Origin: Sulfitobacter sp. F26169L | GTDB taxonomy: Bacteria; Pseudomonadota; Alphaproteobacteria; Rhodobacterales; Rhodobacteraceae | Assembly: GCF_026410285.1 (NCBI RefSeq) | Contig: NZ_JAPMLP010000005.1 | Span: 62,001 to 126,000 of the forward strand | Direction of reading: 5' to 3' | Length of the DNA stretch: 64,000 nt | Shown here: in pieces, positions 35,894-44,839 of the stretch | Numbering within the stretch: the first letter of the stretch is position 1 | How the letters are laid out: every line of letters starts with the position of its first letter | The notes under the pieces: model-generated | What the model was told of the DNA's origin: nothing | Database searches by the model: none | Seen by the model: only the letters and a program-made list of their open reading frames with translations | Made by a program: the position numbers and the translations under genes

Positions 35894-36454
35894 ATGTTTA
35901 TCCAAACTGAATCCACACCCAATCCCGCAACGCTCAAGTTCCTGCCCGGACAGACGGTGCTGGAAATGGGAACAGCCGATTTCCCGACTGCCGAAACCGC
36001 GGCCACGTCTCCGCTGGCCTCGCGCCTGTTTGCCATAGATGGCGTAACGGGCGTGTTTTTCGGCACCGACTTTGTGACAATCACAAAAGCGGACGCGGTG
36101 GAATGGGACCATCTGAAGCCAAGCCTTCTGGGTGCGATTATGGAGCATTTCCAGTCGGGTCAGTCGGTTATGGCTGCCGATCACACAGCAACCTCGGGCC
36201 ACGCGGAACACACCGGCGAAGACGGCGCGATCGTTGGGCAGATCAAGGAACTTCTCGACAGCCGTGTACGCCCTGCTGTGGCGCAGGACGGAGGCGACAT
36301 CACGTTCCACGGATTTGATCGCGGTGTTGTGTACTTGCACATGCAAGGTGCCTGTGCCGGATGTCCCTCCTCCACCCTGACGCTGAAGATGGGCATCGAA
36401 AACCTGTTGCGCCATTACATTCCCGAAGTGACCGAAGTCCGTCCGGTCGCCTGA
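35894..36454 (+). CDS. NfuA-like Fe-S cluster carrier/scaffold protein
   Basis: 186 residues. The N-terminal domain (MFIQTESTPNPATLKFLPG, LFAIDGVTGVFFGTDFVTI) is the degenerate Nfu N domain; the C-terminal NifU domain carries C154 and C157 in QGACAGCPSSTLTLK, which bind a 4Fe-4S cluster between two subunits. These proteins deliver clusters to target enzymes such as lipoyl synthase. An Irr-type box upstream suggests iron control. Followed by tsaB. Confidence 0.92.
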   Translation: MFIQTESTPNPATLKFLPGQTVLEMGTADFPTAETAATSPLASRLFAIDGVTGVFFGTDFVTITKADAVEWDHLKPSLLGAIMEHFQSGQSVMAADHTATSGHAEHTGEDGAIVGQIKELLDSRVRPAVAQDGGDITFHGFDRGVVYLHMQGACAGCPSSTLTLKMGIENLLRHYIPEVTEVRPVA

Positions 36455-36465
36455 GGCGGCATTGC

Positions 36466-37071
36466 ATGACGGCACCGCTGATCCTTGCCTTTGATACTGC
36501 CGCTGCACATTGTGCGGCGGCACTTCTTTGTGGTGATGAGATACTTGCCAGCCGACATCAGGAAATGGCCAAGGGTCAGGCCGAACGATTGCTTGCTCTG
36601 GTTCAGGAACTATTGACCGAAACAGGCAACAGCATGACCCAACTGGATGCGATTGGTGTCGGGGTCGGTCCGGGTAATTTCACCGGCATCCGGATTTCTG
36701 TTTCGGCGGCAAGGGGGCTGGCGCTGGGTCTTGGAATTCCTTCAGTTGGCGTGAATGCGTTTGATGCATTGCGTCTGGGCGCGGACGGTCCTTGCTTTTG
36801 CACCGTCGATGCGCGCCGAGATATGGTTTTTGTGCAGGGGTTCGAAACTGCAGAACTCCAATCTCCGACACTATGTCACCGCGACGAGGTTCCGGCGCAG
36901 GCCGTTCAGATCGGCGCGCTGGGTCGCGCGCCCACGTATCCGGTGGCAGAAGCGATTGCGCGCATCACCGCAACCCGCTTTTTGCACACTACATCTGCCC
37001 CCGCCCCTCTATATCTGCGCCCCGCAGATGCGGCCCCCGCACGGGACGCACCACCTCAGATCGTCCCATGA
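36466..37071 (+). CDS. tsaB: tRNA threonylcarbamoyladenosine biosynthesis protein TsaB
   Basis: 201 residues from the ATG at 36466. ILAFDTAAAHCAAALL, VGVGPGNFTGIRISVSAARGLALG are the TsaB hallmarks. TsaB pairs with TsaD and TsaE to make t6A37 in tRNAs reading ANN codons. Its stop overlaps the rimI start (ATGA), the usual tsaB-rimI pair. Confidence 0.94.
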   Translation: MTAPLILAFDTAAAHCAAALLCGDEILASRHQEMAKGQAERLLALVQELLTETGNSMTQLDAIGVGVGPGNFTGIRISVSAARGLALGLGIPSVGVNAFDALRLGADGPCFCTVDARRDMVFVQGFETAELQSPTLCHRDEVPAQAVQIGALGRAPTYPVAEAIARITATRFLHTTSAPAPLYLRPADAAPARDAPPQIVP

Positions 37072-37484
37072 CACCACAGCAGATGGCGCAAATCCACAGC
37101 GCTGCATTTTCATCCGAACGCGGGTGGCGTGAGGATGAATTCGCTCAACTGCTGGCGCAGCCCTATACACAGGTATTCAGCACAGATGGCGGTTTTGCAG
37201 TGACGCGCACCGTGGCCGCGGAATCGGAATTGCTGACACTGGCTGTCGAGCCTGATCAGCAAAGGCGCGGCATCGCGCGCCGCTTGATGGGCCGGTGGCT
37301 GGAGCAGATCACAACGGAAGCGGACACCGCATTTCTGGAAGTTGCCGCCGATAATTACCCGGCACTTTTCCTGTACGAAAGTTTGCAGTTCGAGCGCAGC
37401 GGCCTGCGCCCGGCGTATTATACCCGTAAAGATGGAACAAAAGCGGACGCTGTCGTAATGATGCGGCTGTTAACGCGCGGTTAA
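37068..37484 (+). CDS. rimI: Ribosomal protein alanine N-acetyltransferase RimI
   Basis: 138 residues of GNAT fold: LLTLAVEPDQQRRGIARRLM is the acetyl-CoA-binding motif A (QxxGxA-type QRRGIA), followed by AFLEVAADNYPALFLYES. RimI acetylates the N-terminus of S18 and others. Coupled to tsaB by an ATGA overlap. Confidence 0.88.
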   Translation: MTPQQMAQIHSAAFSSERGWREDEFAQLLAQPYTQVFSTDGGFAVTRTVAAESELLTLAVEPDQQRRGIARRLMGRWLEQITTEADTAFLEVAADNYPALFLYESLQFERSGLRPAYYTRKDGTKADAVVMMRLLTRG

Positions 37485-37621
37485 TCCACTCTTCCGATGC
37501 GTCTATCTGCCGAATCAGGTTGACCCCATCCCCATCCGGACAGACAATTTAGCCCAGCGTCGCGCAAGCGCGCGATATCGGGCAAGCTTACTGCCCCAAA
37601 ACAAAAACCTGGGAGAGACAC

Positions 37622-38623
37622 ATGACCCTCATCACAAAATTCCTCGGCGCAACTGCCGCCACAGCGCTGTGTGCAGGTGCTGCACTGGCCGAACCTGCAC
37701 TGATCTTTGATCTGGGCGGCAAGTTCGATAAATCGTTTAACGAAGCGGCGTTTGCCGGCGCGACACGCTGGGCAGAAGAAACAGGCGGCACGTTCCGCGA
37801 GATCGAACTGCAATCAGAAGCACAGCGCGAACAGGCCCTGCGCCGTTTTGCAGAAGCTGGCGCAAACCCGATCATTACCATGGGGTTCGGCATGGCCGAC
37901 CCGCTGACATCCGTGGCACCTGATTATCCGGACACGAAATTTGCAGTGATCGACGTTACATGGCTCGACCAGCCCAACGTACGTCAGGTTGGCTTTGCGG
38001 AGCATGAAGGATCGTACCTTGTTGGTATGATGGCAGCGATGGCATCTAAATCCGGCACCGTCGGTTTCGTGGGAGGCATGGACGTGCCGCTGATCCGTCA
38101 CTTTGGTTGCGGCTATGCGCAAGGCGTCAAGGCTGTGAACCCTGACGCAAAGATCGTCGCCAACATGACCGGCACAACGCCCTCCGCATGGAACGACCCT
38201 GTAAAGGGTTCTGAAATCACCAAAGCACAAATCAGCCAGGGCGCTGACGTAGTATATGCAGCCGCTGGCGGCACAGGTGTTGGTGTGCTGCAAACCGCCG
38301 CTGATGAAGGCATCCTGTCTATCGGTGTGGACAGCAACCAGAACCACCTGCACCCCGGTAAAGTGCTGACATCCATGATGAAGCGCGTCGACGTTGCGGT
38401 GTATGACGCGATGAAAGCCGGTGAAGCGCTGGAAACTGGCAGCGTCGTCAGCCTCGGTCTGGCGGAAGACGGTGTTTCTGTTGCCATGGACGAGCATAAC
38501 GCAGCGCTGATCACCGACGAGATGAAAGAAGCCGTGGCGAAAGCACGCGAAAGCATCATTAACGGTGAAACCGAAGTTGTCAGCTACTACACAAATGACA
38601 CCTGCCCCGCGCTGGACTTTTAA
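37622..38623 (+). CDS. BMP family ABC transporter substrate-binding protein (nucleoside type)
   Basis: 333 residues: Sec signal ending ALAEP at about residue 24, then the BMP/PnrA fold (LIFDLGGKFDKSFNEAAFAGATR, GFVGGMDVPLIRHFGCGYAQGV, VVYAAAGGTGVGVLQ). Members bind purine nucleosides in the periplasm. First gene of an operon with the two-domain ATPase and two permeases; a strong hairpin after it (38646-38677) may keep its level above theirs. Lacks a lipobox, unlike the Gram-positive lipoproteins. Confidence 0.92.
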   Translation: MTLITKFLGATAATALCAGAALAEPALIFDLGGKFDKSFNEAAFAGATRWAEETGGTFREIELQSEAQREQALRRFAEAGANPIITMGFGMADPLTSVAPDYPDTKFAVIDVTWLDQPNVRQVGFAEHEGSYLVGMMAAMASKSGTVGFVGGMDVPLIRHFGCGYAQGVKAVNPDAKIVANMTGTTPSAWNDPVKGSEITKAQISQGADVVYAAAGGTGVGVLQTAADEGILSIGVDSNQNHLHPGKVLTSMMKRVDVAVYDAMKAGEALETGSVVSLGLAEDGVSVAMDEHNAALITDEMKEAVAKARESIINGETEVVSYYTNDTCPALDF

Positions 38624-38645
38624 GCATCCCTACTAAACGGGACCT

Positions 38646-38677
38646 CGGGGCCGCGTTGACACCTCAGCGCGGCCCCG
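38646..38677 (+). terminator. GC-rich hairpin between binding-protein and ATPase genes
   Basis: Perfect 10-bp stem CGGGGCCGCG/CGCGGCCCCG with a 12-base loop and no T-run. In ABC operons such hairpins protect the binding-protein message or partly stop transcription. Confidence 0.6.
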
Positions 38678-38720
38678 TCGTATTACACTTTGCCGTCCCC
38701 CATGATTTAGGACAGATTGC

Positions 38721-40313
38721 ATGACAGCCCCCCCCGCCATCGAGCTTAAAGGTATTTCCAAATCTTTCGGACCTGTTCAGGCCAACAAGGACATCTCGAT
38801 CCGCGTGATGCCAGGTACAATTCACGGAATTATCGGCGAAAATGGAGCGGGGAAATCAACGCTCATGTCTATCCTTTACGGCTTTTACAAAGCCGATAAG
38901 GGCGAGATATTCATCAAAGGTAAAAAGGCGCATATCCCCGACAGTCAGGCAGCGATTGCAGCGGGCATCGGCATGGTGTTCCAGCACTTCAAACTGGTCG
39001 AAAATTTTACCGTACTTGAAAACATTATTCTGGGTGCCGAAGACGGGCGTTTCTTGAAACCCTCTATCGCCAAGGCACGGCGCAGCCTGATTGAGCTGGC
39101 CGAAGATTACGGGCTGCACGTAGAGCCGGATGCGCTGATACAGGATATCGGCGTAGGGATGCAGCAGCGTGTGGAAATCCTCAAGGCGCTATACCGGCAG
39201 GCCGACATCCTTATTCTCGACGAGCCGACAGGCGTGCTAACCCCCGCCGAAGCAGACCAGCTTTTCCGCATCCTTGACCGCCTGCGGGAAGAAGGCAAAA
39301 CGATCATTCTGATCACTCACAAACTGCGCGAAATCATGGACACCACAGACACAGTCAGCGTGATGCGCCGTGGTGAAATGACTGCAACCGTCAAGACATC
39401 GGAAACCTCACCGGCTGAGTTGGCTGAACTGATGGTCGGGCGCAAGGTGTTGTTGCGCGTGGACAAGCAGCCCGCAAAACCGGGAGAGGTGGTTCTGGAT
39501 ATCAAGAACCTGCATGTGCGTGACGAAAAAGGGGTCGAACGTCTGAAAGGCATCGATCTGCAGGTGCGTGCAGGCGAAGTTGTGGGAATTGCAGGGGTGG
39601 CAGGGAACGGCCAGTCCGAACTGCTTGAGGTTCTTGGCGGCTATGCCGATGGTACAGGCAGCATCACGGTTAACGGTCAATCCCTTGATCTTACAGGAAA
39701 AAATTCGGACGGACAATCGCGCCGCGCGCGCGGCATCGCACATGTACCAGAAGACCGCCAGCGCGAGGGGCTGATCATGGATTTTGCCGCTTGGGAAAAT
39801 GTCGCCTTCGGGTATCACAACGACGCCGCCTACCGATCCGGTATTCTGATGAACAACGCCGCCATCCGCGAAGACGCCGAAGGCAAGATGGAGCGCTTTG
39901 ACGTACGCCCCCCGAACCCAAAGCTTGCTGCCAAGAATTTTTCCGGCGGGAACCAGCAGAAAATCGTGCTCGCCCGCGAGATCGAGCGTAACCCGGATCT
40001 GCTTCTGATCGGCCAACCGACCCGCGGCGTTGATATTGGCGCCATCGAATTCATCCACGAGCAGATCATCGCCCTGCGGGACAAAGGCAAAGCCGTGCTG
40101 CTGGTCAGTGTGGAGCTTGACGAAATCATGGCGCTAAGCGACCGGATTGCCGTGATGTTTGACGGGCATATCATGGGCGAACGCCTGCCCGATCAGACCG
40201 ACGAAAAAGAACTCGGCCTCTTGATGGCCGGGATTACAGATACAGACAAGCCGCACAGCGTGGAAGAGGTTCAGCAGAACCTGTCTTTCGCTGGCGGCGA
40301 TCAGGGAGCGTAG
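38721..40313 (+). CDS. ABC transporter ATPase with two ABC domains (nucleoside type)
   Basis: 530 residues. First domain: GENGAGKSTLMSILYG (Walker A) and Walker B LILDEPTGVLTPAEADQLF; second domain: GVAGNGQSELLEVLGG, then FSGGNQQKIVLAREIERNPDLLLIGQPTRGVD. The degenerate Walker A of the second half (lacking GKS) is usual for this sugar/nucleoside group (RbsA, NupA/YufO). It powers uptake with the BMP-type binding protein. Confidence 0.93.
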   Translation: MTAPPAIELKGISKSFGPVQANKDISIRVMPGTIHGIIGENGAGKSTLMSILYGFYKADKGEIFIKGKKAHIPDSQAAIAAGIGMVFQHFKLVENFTVLENIILGAEDGRFLKPSIAKARRSLIELAEDYGLHVEPDALIQDIGVGMQQRVEILKALYRQADILILDEPTGVLTPAEADQLFRILDRLREEGKTIILITHKLREIMDTTDTVSVMRRGEMTATVKTSETSPAELAELMVGRKVLLRVDKQPAKPGEVVLDIKNLHVRDEKGVERLKGIDLQVRAGEVVGIAGVAGNGQSELLEVLGGYADGTGSITVNGQSLDLTGKNSDGQSRRARGIAHVPEDRQREGLIMDFAAWENVAFGYHNDAAYRSGILMNNAAIREDAEGKMERFDVRPPNPKLAAKNFSGGNQQKIVLAREIERNPDLLLIGQPTRGVDIGAIEFIHEQIIALRDKGKAVLLVSVELDEIMALSDRIAVMFDGHIMGERLPDQTDEKELGLLMAGITDTDKPHSVEEVQQNLSFAGGDQGA

Positions 40314-40315
40314 CA

Positions 40316-41410
40316 ATGGATGTGATGCCAAAATGGGCCGAAGTGATCCTTGTGCCGCTCATCTCGTTGGTGCTGGCGACTATCATCTCCGCGCTGGTGA
40401 TCCTTGCAATAGGCGAAGATCCGGTTGCGGCGGTCAAGCTTATGATCACCGGGGCGCTCGGGTCCAGCTATGGCTGGGGCTATACGCTTTATTACGCGAC
40501 GAATTTCATGTTCACAGGGCTGGCGGTTGCAATCGCGTTTCATGCGCGGCTGTTCAACATCGGTGGCGAGGGTCAGGCAGCGCTTGGGGGCTTGGGCGTG
40601 GCGTTGGCGTGTCTGTACATTCCGTGGCCGCACTGGTCGGTTGCGTTGGTTGGCGCTGCAATTGCTGCGGGACTGTTCGGTGCGGCGTGGGCCACAATAC
40701 CCGCATGGCTACAGGCAAAACGCGGCAGCCATATTGTTATCACCACCATCATGTTCAATTTCATCGCCGCTTCGCTGCTCAATTATGTTCTGGTCAATAA
40801 AATGCGACCGAAAGGGTCGATGGATCCTGCCTCGGCGCGGTTTCCCGAAACGGTACAATTGCCCACGCTGCATGATATGCTGGCCCCCGTCGGCATCGAG
40901 TTTTCTAAATCCGCCCCTGCCAACGTATCACTGCTGGTTGCAATCGCGGCCTGCGTATTTTTGTGGTTTTTGATATGGCGCACGCGGCTGGGCTATGAAA
41001 TCCGCTCTTTCGGCAGTTCAGAGTCGGCAGCCAGATACGCAGGGATGCCGCCGTTCAAAATCATTATGGTCACGATGATGATATCAGGGGCGCTTGCGGG
41101 CATGATGGCGATCAACAACGTCATGGGTGAGGCCGAGCGTCTGGTACTCAACTCGGTCGAGGGGGCGGGTTTTATCGGGATCGCCGTTGCGCTGATGGGC
41201 CGTTCGCACCCTTTCGGTGTTTTTATCGCTGCGATCCTGTTCGGCTTTTTGTATCAGGGTGGTGCAGAGCTTGCGTTGTGGACCGCTATTCCCCGCGAAC
41301 TGATTGTTGTTATTCAAGCGCTGGTAATCCTGTTTACCGGTGCGCTGGACAACATGGTCCGGATGCCGCTGGAGCGTATTTTCCTTGCGCTGCGCAAGAA
41401 GGGGGCCTGA
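40316..41410 (+). CDS. ABC transporter permease, nucleoside uptake
   Basis: 364 residues with about nine helices. LFNIGGEGQAALGGLG and the helical stretch VITTIMFNFIAASLLNYVL mark the BPD_transp_2 family (BmpA-associated NupP/YufP type). Starts three bases after the ATPase stop; the second permease starts four bases after its own stop. Confidence 0.92.
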   Translation: MDVMPKWAEVILVPLISLVLATIISALVILAIGEDPVAAVKLMITGALGSSYGWGYTLYYATNFMFTGLAVAIAFHARLFNIGGEGQAALGGLGVALACLYIPWPHWSVALVGAAIAAGLFGAAWATIPAWLQAKRGSHIVITTIMFNFIAASLLNYVLVNKMRPKGSMDPASARFPETVQLPTLHDMLAPVGIEFSKSAPANVSLLVAIAACVFLWFLIWRTRLGYEIRSFGSSESAARYAGMPPFKIIMVTMMISGALAGMMAINNVMGEAERLVLNSVEGAGFIGIAVALMGRSHPFGVFIAAILFGFLYQGGAELALWTAIPRELIVVIQALVILFTGALDNMVRMPLERIFLALRKKGA

Positions 41411-41413
41411 GCC

Positions 41414-42385
41414 ATGGATATGTATCTCACCCTGATCCAGTTGCTGGATTCTACCGTGCGTCTGGCAACGCCGCTGCTGCTGGCCTGTCTTGCCGGGCTG
41501 TATTCGGAACGGGCGGGTATTTTCGATATCGGGCTGGAGGGCAAGATGCTGGCCGCCGCGTTTTTCTCTGCCGCGATTGCCGCGATGACCGGTTCGGTCT
41601 GGGTTGGTCTGGCCGCAGGGATTGCCGCGTCACTTGTTCTCAGCGCGATTCACGGCATTGCCTCCATCACCTTTCGCGGCAACCAATTGATTTCCGGCGT
41701 GGCGATTAATTTTCTGGCTGCCGGCATGACAGTGCTGGTTGCACAAGCGTGGTTCAAACAAGGCGGGCGCACCCCCTCGCTGATCGGAAAAGCACGGTTC
41801 GAGCCGATCAACCTGCCCTTCGCCGAGGCAATGCAAGATGTGCCAATCATCGGCCCGCTCTATTTCGAGTTGATATCGGGCCATTCGATCCTTGTTTACA
41901 TGGCCTTTGCCGCTGTACCGCTGACGTGGTGGTTGCTGTTTCGCACCCGCTTCGGCCTGCGCCTGCGGGCAGTGGGTGAAAACCCTGCGGCTGTCGATAC
42001 GGCAGGCGTATCCGTTGTGGGCCTGCGGTTTGCCGCTGTCGGAATATGCGGAGTCTTGTGCGGCATCGCGGGCGCATACCTGAGCACGGCCTTGCAGGCC
42101 GGGTTTGTAAAGGACATGGCCGCGGGACGTGGATTTATCGCGCTTGCGGCGCTGATTTTCGCCAAGTGGCGGCCTTGGCACGCGCTTTATGCGACGCTGC
42201 TGTTCGGGCTGTTCGGTGCCTTGGAAACGCGCCCCGATGTGATTGAATCGCTGATCGGCATGAAGGTGCAGGGCCAGCTTCTGTCTGCGCTGCCCTATGT
42301 GATGACTGTTATCATTCTGGCCGGATTTGTCGGCAAAGCGATCCCGCCCCGCGCCGGAGGAGAGCCGTATGTCAAGGAACGCTAA
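41414..42385 (+). CDS. ABC transporter permease, nucleoside uptake
   Basis: 323 residues, second BPD_transp_2 permease (NupQ/YufQ type): IFDIGLEGKMLAAAFFSAAIA, the TFRGNQLISGVAINFLAAGMT core, and GRGFIALAALIFAKWRPWHAL near the C-terminus. Last gene of the BMP transporter operon. Confidence 0.92.
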   Translation: MDMYLTLIQLLDSTVRLATPLLLACLAGLYSERAGIFDIGLEGKMLAAAFFSAAIAAMTGSVWVGLAAGIAASLVLSAIHGIASITFRGNQLISGVAINFLAAGMTVLVAQAWFKQGGRTPSLIGKARFEPINLPFAEAMQDVPIIGPLYFELISGHSILVYMAFAAVPLTWWLLFRTRFGLRLRAVGENPAAVDTAGVSVVGLRFAAVGICGVLCGIAGAYLSTALQAGFVKDMAAGRGFIALAALIFAKWRPWHALYATLLFGLFGALETRPDVIESLIGMKVQGQLLSALPYVMTVIILAGFVGKAIPPRAGGEPYVKER

Positions 42386-42471
42386 CGCCGGAATGGTCGG
42401 GGTTTAGCTCCGGCCAGCGGTTTGATACTATAAAACATTGATTTCGAGACGCCCCACCCCTAAGGAACATC

Positions 42472-43383
42472 ATGCAAATATATCTGCCCATTGCCGAAGT
42501 ATCGGTTAACGCTTTCCTGCTACTGGGGCTGGGTGGAATTGTGGGCATATTGTCGGGGATGTTCGGGGTTGGCGGCGGCTTTTTGATGACGCCGCTGTTG
42601 TTCTTTATCGGCATCCCGCCAGCAGTTGCCGTTGCCACAGAGGCAAACCAGATCGTTGCGTCTTCATTCTCGGGTGTGCTGGCGCATTTCAAACGAAAGA
42701 CGGTTGATCTCAGGATGGGCACCGTGCTGCTGATCGGGGGGCTGATCGGCGCTGCCCTTGGTGTGATGGTGTTCAACTACCTGAAGGCGCAGGGTCAGGT
42801 AGATCTGCTGGTCAAGCTTTGCTATGTTGTCTTCCTTGGCGTCATCGGCGGTTTGATGTTCTTCGAAAGCCTGCGCGCCATCCGCAACGTCAAAAAGGGC
42901 AAAGCCCCACCGCGCAAAAAACACAACTGGATTCACGGATTACCGTTCAAAATGCGGTTTCGTGTTTCGGGCCTTTATATTTCAGTCATCCCGCCGCTGA
43001 TTGTCGGTGTGTCTGTTGGCATTCTGGCCGCGATCATGGGTGTTGGTGGCGGGTTTATTATGGTGCCTGCCATGATCTATCTGCTTGGTATGCCCACCAA
43101 GGTGGTTGTTGGCACGTCCCTGTTCCAGATTATTTTCGTGACCGCGTTCACAACCATGCTGCATGCGACGACAAACTTTACCGTCGATATTGTGCTGGCG
43201 GTGCTGTTGCTGGTTGGCGGTGTGATCGGTGCCCAGATCGGCACACGGATCGGCGTGAAGATGAAAGCAGAACAGCTGCGTATCCTTCTGGCGATGATGG
43301 TGCTGGTTGTGTGTGGCAAGCTGGCACTTGAATTGCTATTGCAGCCTGCCGAGCTTTACTCGATCGCTGCGGGGGGCCACTGA
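42472..43383 (+). CDS. Sulfite exporter TauE/SafE (TSUP) family permease
   Basis: 303 residues, two sets of helices each with a glycine-rich VGGGFLMTPLLFF/VGGGFIMVPAMIY motif (the repeat of TSUP proteins). They move organosulfur anions or sulfite across the inner membrane. Overlaps the downstream TIGR02186 gene (TGATG), a pairing seen in alphaproteobacteria, where the partner is thought to be an accessory. Confidence 0.9.
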   Translation: MQIYLPIAEVSVNAFLLLGLGGIVGILSGMFGVGGGFLMTPLLFFIGIPPAVAVATEANQIVASSFSGVLAHFKRKTVDLRMGTVLLIGGLIGAALGVMVFNYLKAQGQVDLLVKLCYVVFLGVIGGLMFFESLRAIRNVKKGKAPPRKKHNWIHGLPFKMRFRVSGLYISVIPPLIVGVSVGILAAIMGVGGGFIMVPAMIYLLGMPTKVVVGTSLFQIIFVTAFTTMLHATTNFTVDIVLAVLLLVGGVIGAQIGTRIGVKMKAEQLRILLAMMVLVVCGKLALELLLQPAELYSIAAGGH

Positions 43384-44144
43384 TGCGCGCGTTAATATTC
43401 GCACTGGCGATTGGCTTTTCCGCCCTGCCAACCCTTGCCGAAGAAGTGGTTCTGGGACTGAGCAGCGATACCGTTTCCATCAACACAAACTTTGACGGTT
43501 CGGAAATCCTGATCTTTGGCGCTGTCAAACGCGACGGCCCTGCCCCCAGCGACCCGCCGCTTGAGGTGATCGTGACCGTCGCAGGCCCGTCAGAGACGAA
43601 AACAGTGCGCCGCAAGGAAAAGCGTTTCGGCATCTGGGTAAATACAGATGCTGTCGAAATCGACCGCGCGCCCAGCTTCTACGCCATCTCCACCAGTTCC
43701 CCGATGAGACAGGCCCTGAGTGCCACAGAAGATGTGCGCCACAGTATTTCGATCCCACGTGCCATCCGCTCTGTCGGCGCACCGGATACTATCGAAAACA
43801 GCGCGACCTTCACAGAGGCCCTTATCCGTATCAAGTCAAGATCGAACCAATACCAGTTGAACGAACAGACCGTCAGCGTTGACGAGCAAACCCTGTTTCG
43901 CACTTCAATCAAGCTGCCTGCGGCCCTGACCGAGGGCGACTATCAAACGCGTATTTTCCTGACACGTGGCGGGCAAGTCGTTTCGCAGTACGAAACCAGC
44001 ATTTACGTGCGCAAGGTCGGTTTGGAACGGTGGCTGTTTGTGCTTAGCCGCGAACAGTCGTTTTTCTATGGCCTGATGTCCCTTGCCATCGCCATTGCGG
44101 CGGGCTGGGGCGCATCTGCCGTGTTTGGCCTTTTGCGTCGCTAA
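43383..44144 (+). CDS. TIGR02186 family exported membrane protein
   Basis: 253 residues: Sec signal MRALIFALAIGFSALPTLAEE, then a beta-rich periplasmic domain (FDGSEILIFGAVKRD, RRKEKRFGIWVNTDAVEID, FYAISTSSPMRQALS) and one C-terminal helix (FFYGLMSLAIAIAAGWG). This is TIGR02186, an alphaproteobacterial family of unknown function regularly next to TauE/SafE permeases. It shares a base with the permease gene and overlaps the convergent SDR gene by four bases. Confidence 0.85.
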   Translation: MRALIFALAIGFSALPTLAEEVVLGLSSDTVSINTNFDGSEILIFGAVKRDGPAPSDPPLEVIVTVAGPSETKTVRRKEKRFGIWVNTDAVEIDRAPSFYAISTSSPMRQALSATEDVRHSISIPRAIRSVGAPDTIENSATFTEALIRIKSRSNQYQLNEQTVSVDEQTLFRTSIKLPAALTEGDYQTRIFLTRGGQVVSQYETSIYVRKVGLERWLFVLSREQSFFYGLMSLAIAIAAGWGASAVFGLLRR

Positions 44145-44839
44145 CCCCGTCCCAGATACGGCATTTTCGTCGCCATGATCGTCATAAAGGGAATGTTGGC
44201 TTCGGCTGGCAATTGCGCCATGTGCAGCACCGATGCAGCTGCGTTCTTTACGTCCATCGTGTGCATGTCGGGGTTAGCCGCCTTTAGATCGGTTACAATA
44301 GCGCTTTCCGCGTTACCGATATCAATCTGCCCCGCCGTGATATCAAACGGGCGCCCGTCTACTGCCAGTGATTTGGTCAGGCCTGTGATGGCGTGTTTGG
44401 TTGTTGTATAACAAACAGAATTCTCACGCGGCGAATGTGCCGAGATAGAGCCGTTGTTTATAATCCGCCCACCGCGCCCGTGCGCCCGCATTGCGCCAAA
44501 GGCCAATCGCGCAGCGATGAACATTCCGTTCAGGTTTACACCCAGCACCTGAAGCCAGTCATCCAGTGCCACTTCGTCAATCGGAGCAGAGGGGCCGAAC
44601 ATGCCAGCATTGTTAAACAGCACATCCACCTCGCCAAACTGCTCGAACGCCGATGCCATGGCGTTGCCATCCGTCACATCGGCGGGCAGGATCACCGCAT
44701 TGTCACAGCCTTGAGCCACCTCCTGCAACATGGATTCCCGCCGTGCGATCAACCCCACACGCCAGCCATTCTCTAAAAACGTCTCAGCAGTTGCGCGCCC
44801 GATGCCGGAACTGGCGCCCGTAATTATTGCCGATTTCAT
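44141..44839 (-). CDS. SDR family NAD(P)-dependent oxidoreductase
   Basis: 232 residues: SAIITGASSGIGRATAETF (Rossmann GASSGIG), NNAG (in VLFNNAGMFG), and the catalytic YTTTK with upstream Ser in NNGSISAHS. Substrate unknown. Read from the same message as the helicase gene, whose stop overlaps its ATG (ATGA). Confidence 0.88.
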   Translation of the reverse strand: MKSAIITGASSGIGRATAETFLENGWRVGLIARRESMLQEVAQGCDNAVILPADVTDGNAMASAFEQFGEVDVLFNNAGMFGPSAPIDEVALDDWLQVLGVNLNGMFIAARLAFGAMRAHGRGGRIINNGSISAHSPRENSVCYTTTKHAITGLTKSLAVDGRPFDITAGQIDIGNAESAIVTDLKAANPDMHTMDVKNAAASVLHMAQLPAEANIPFMTIMATKMPYLGRG

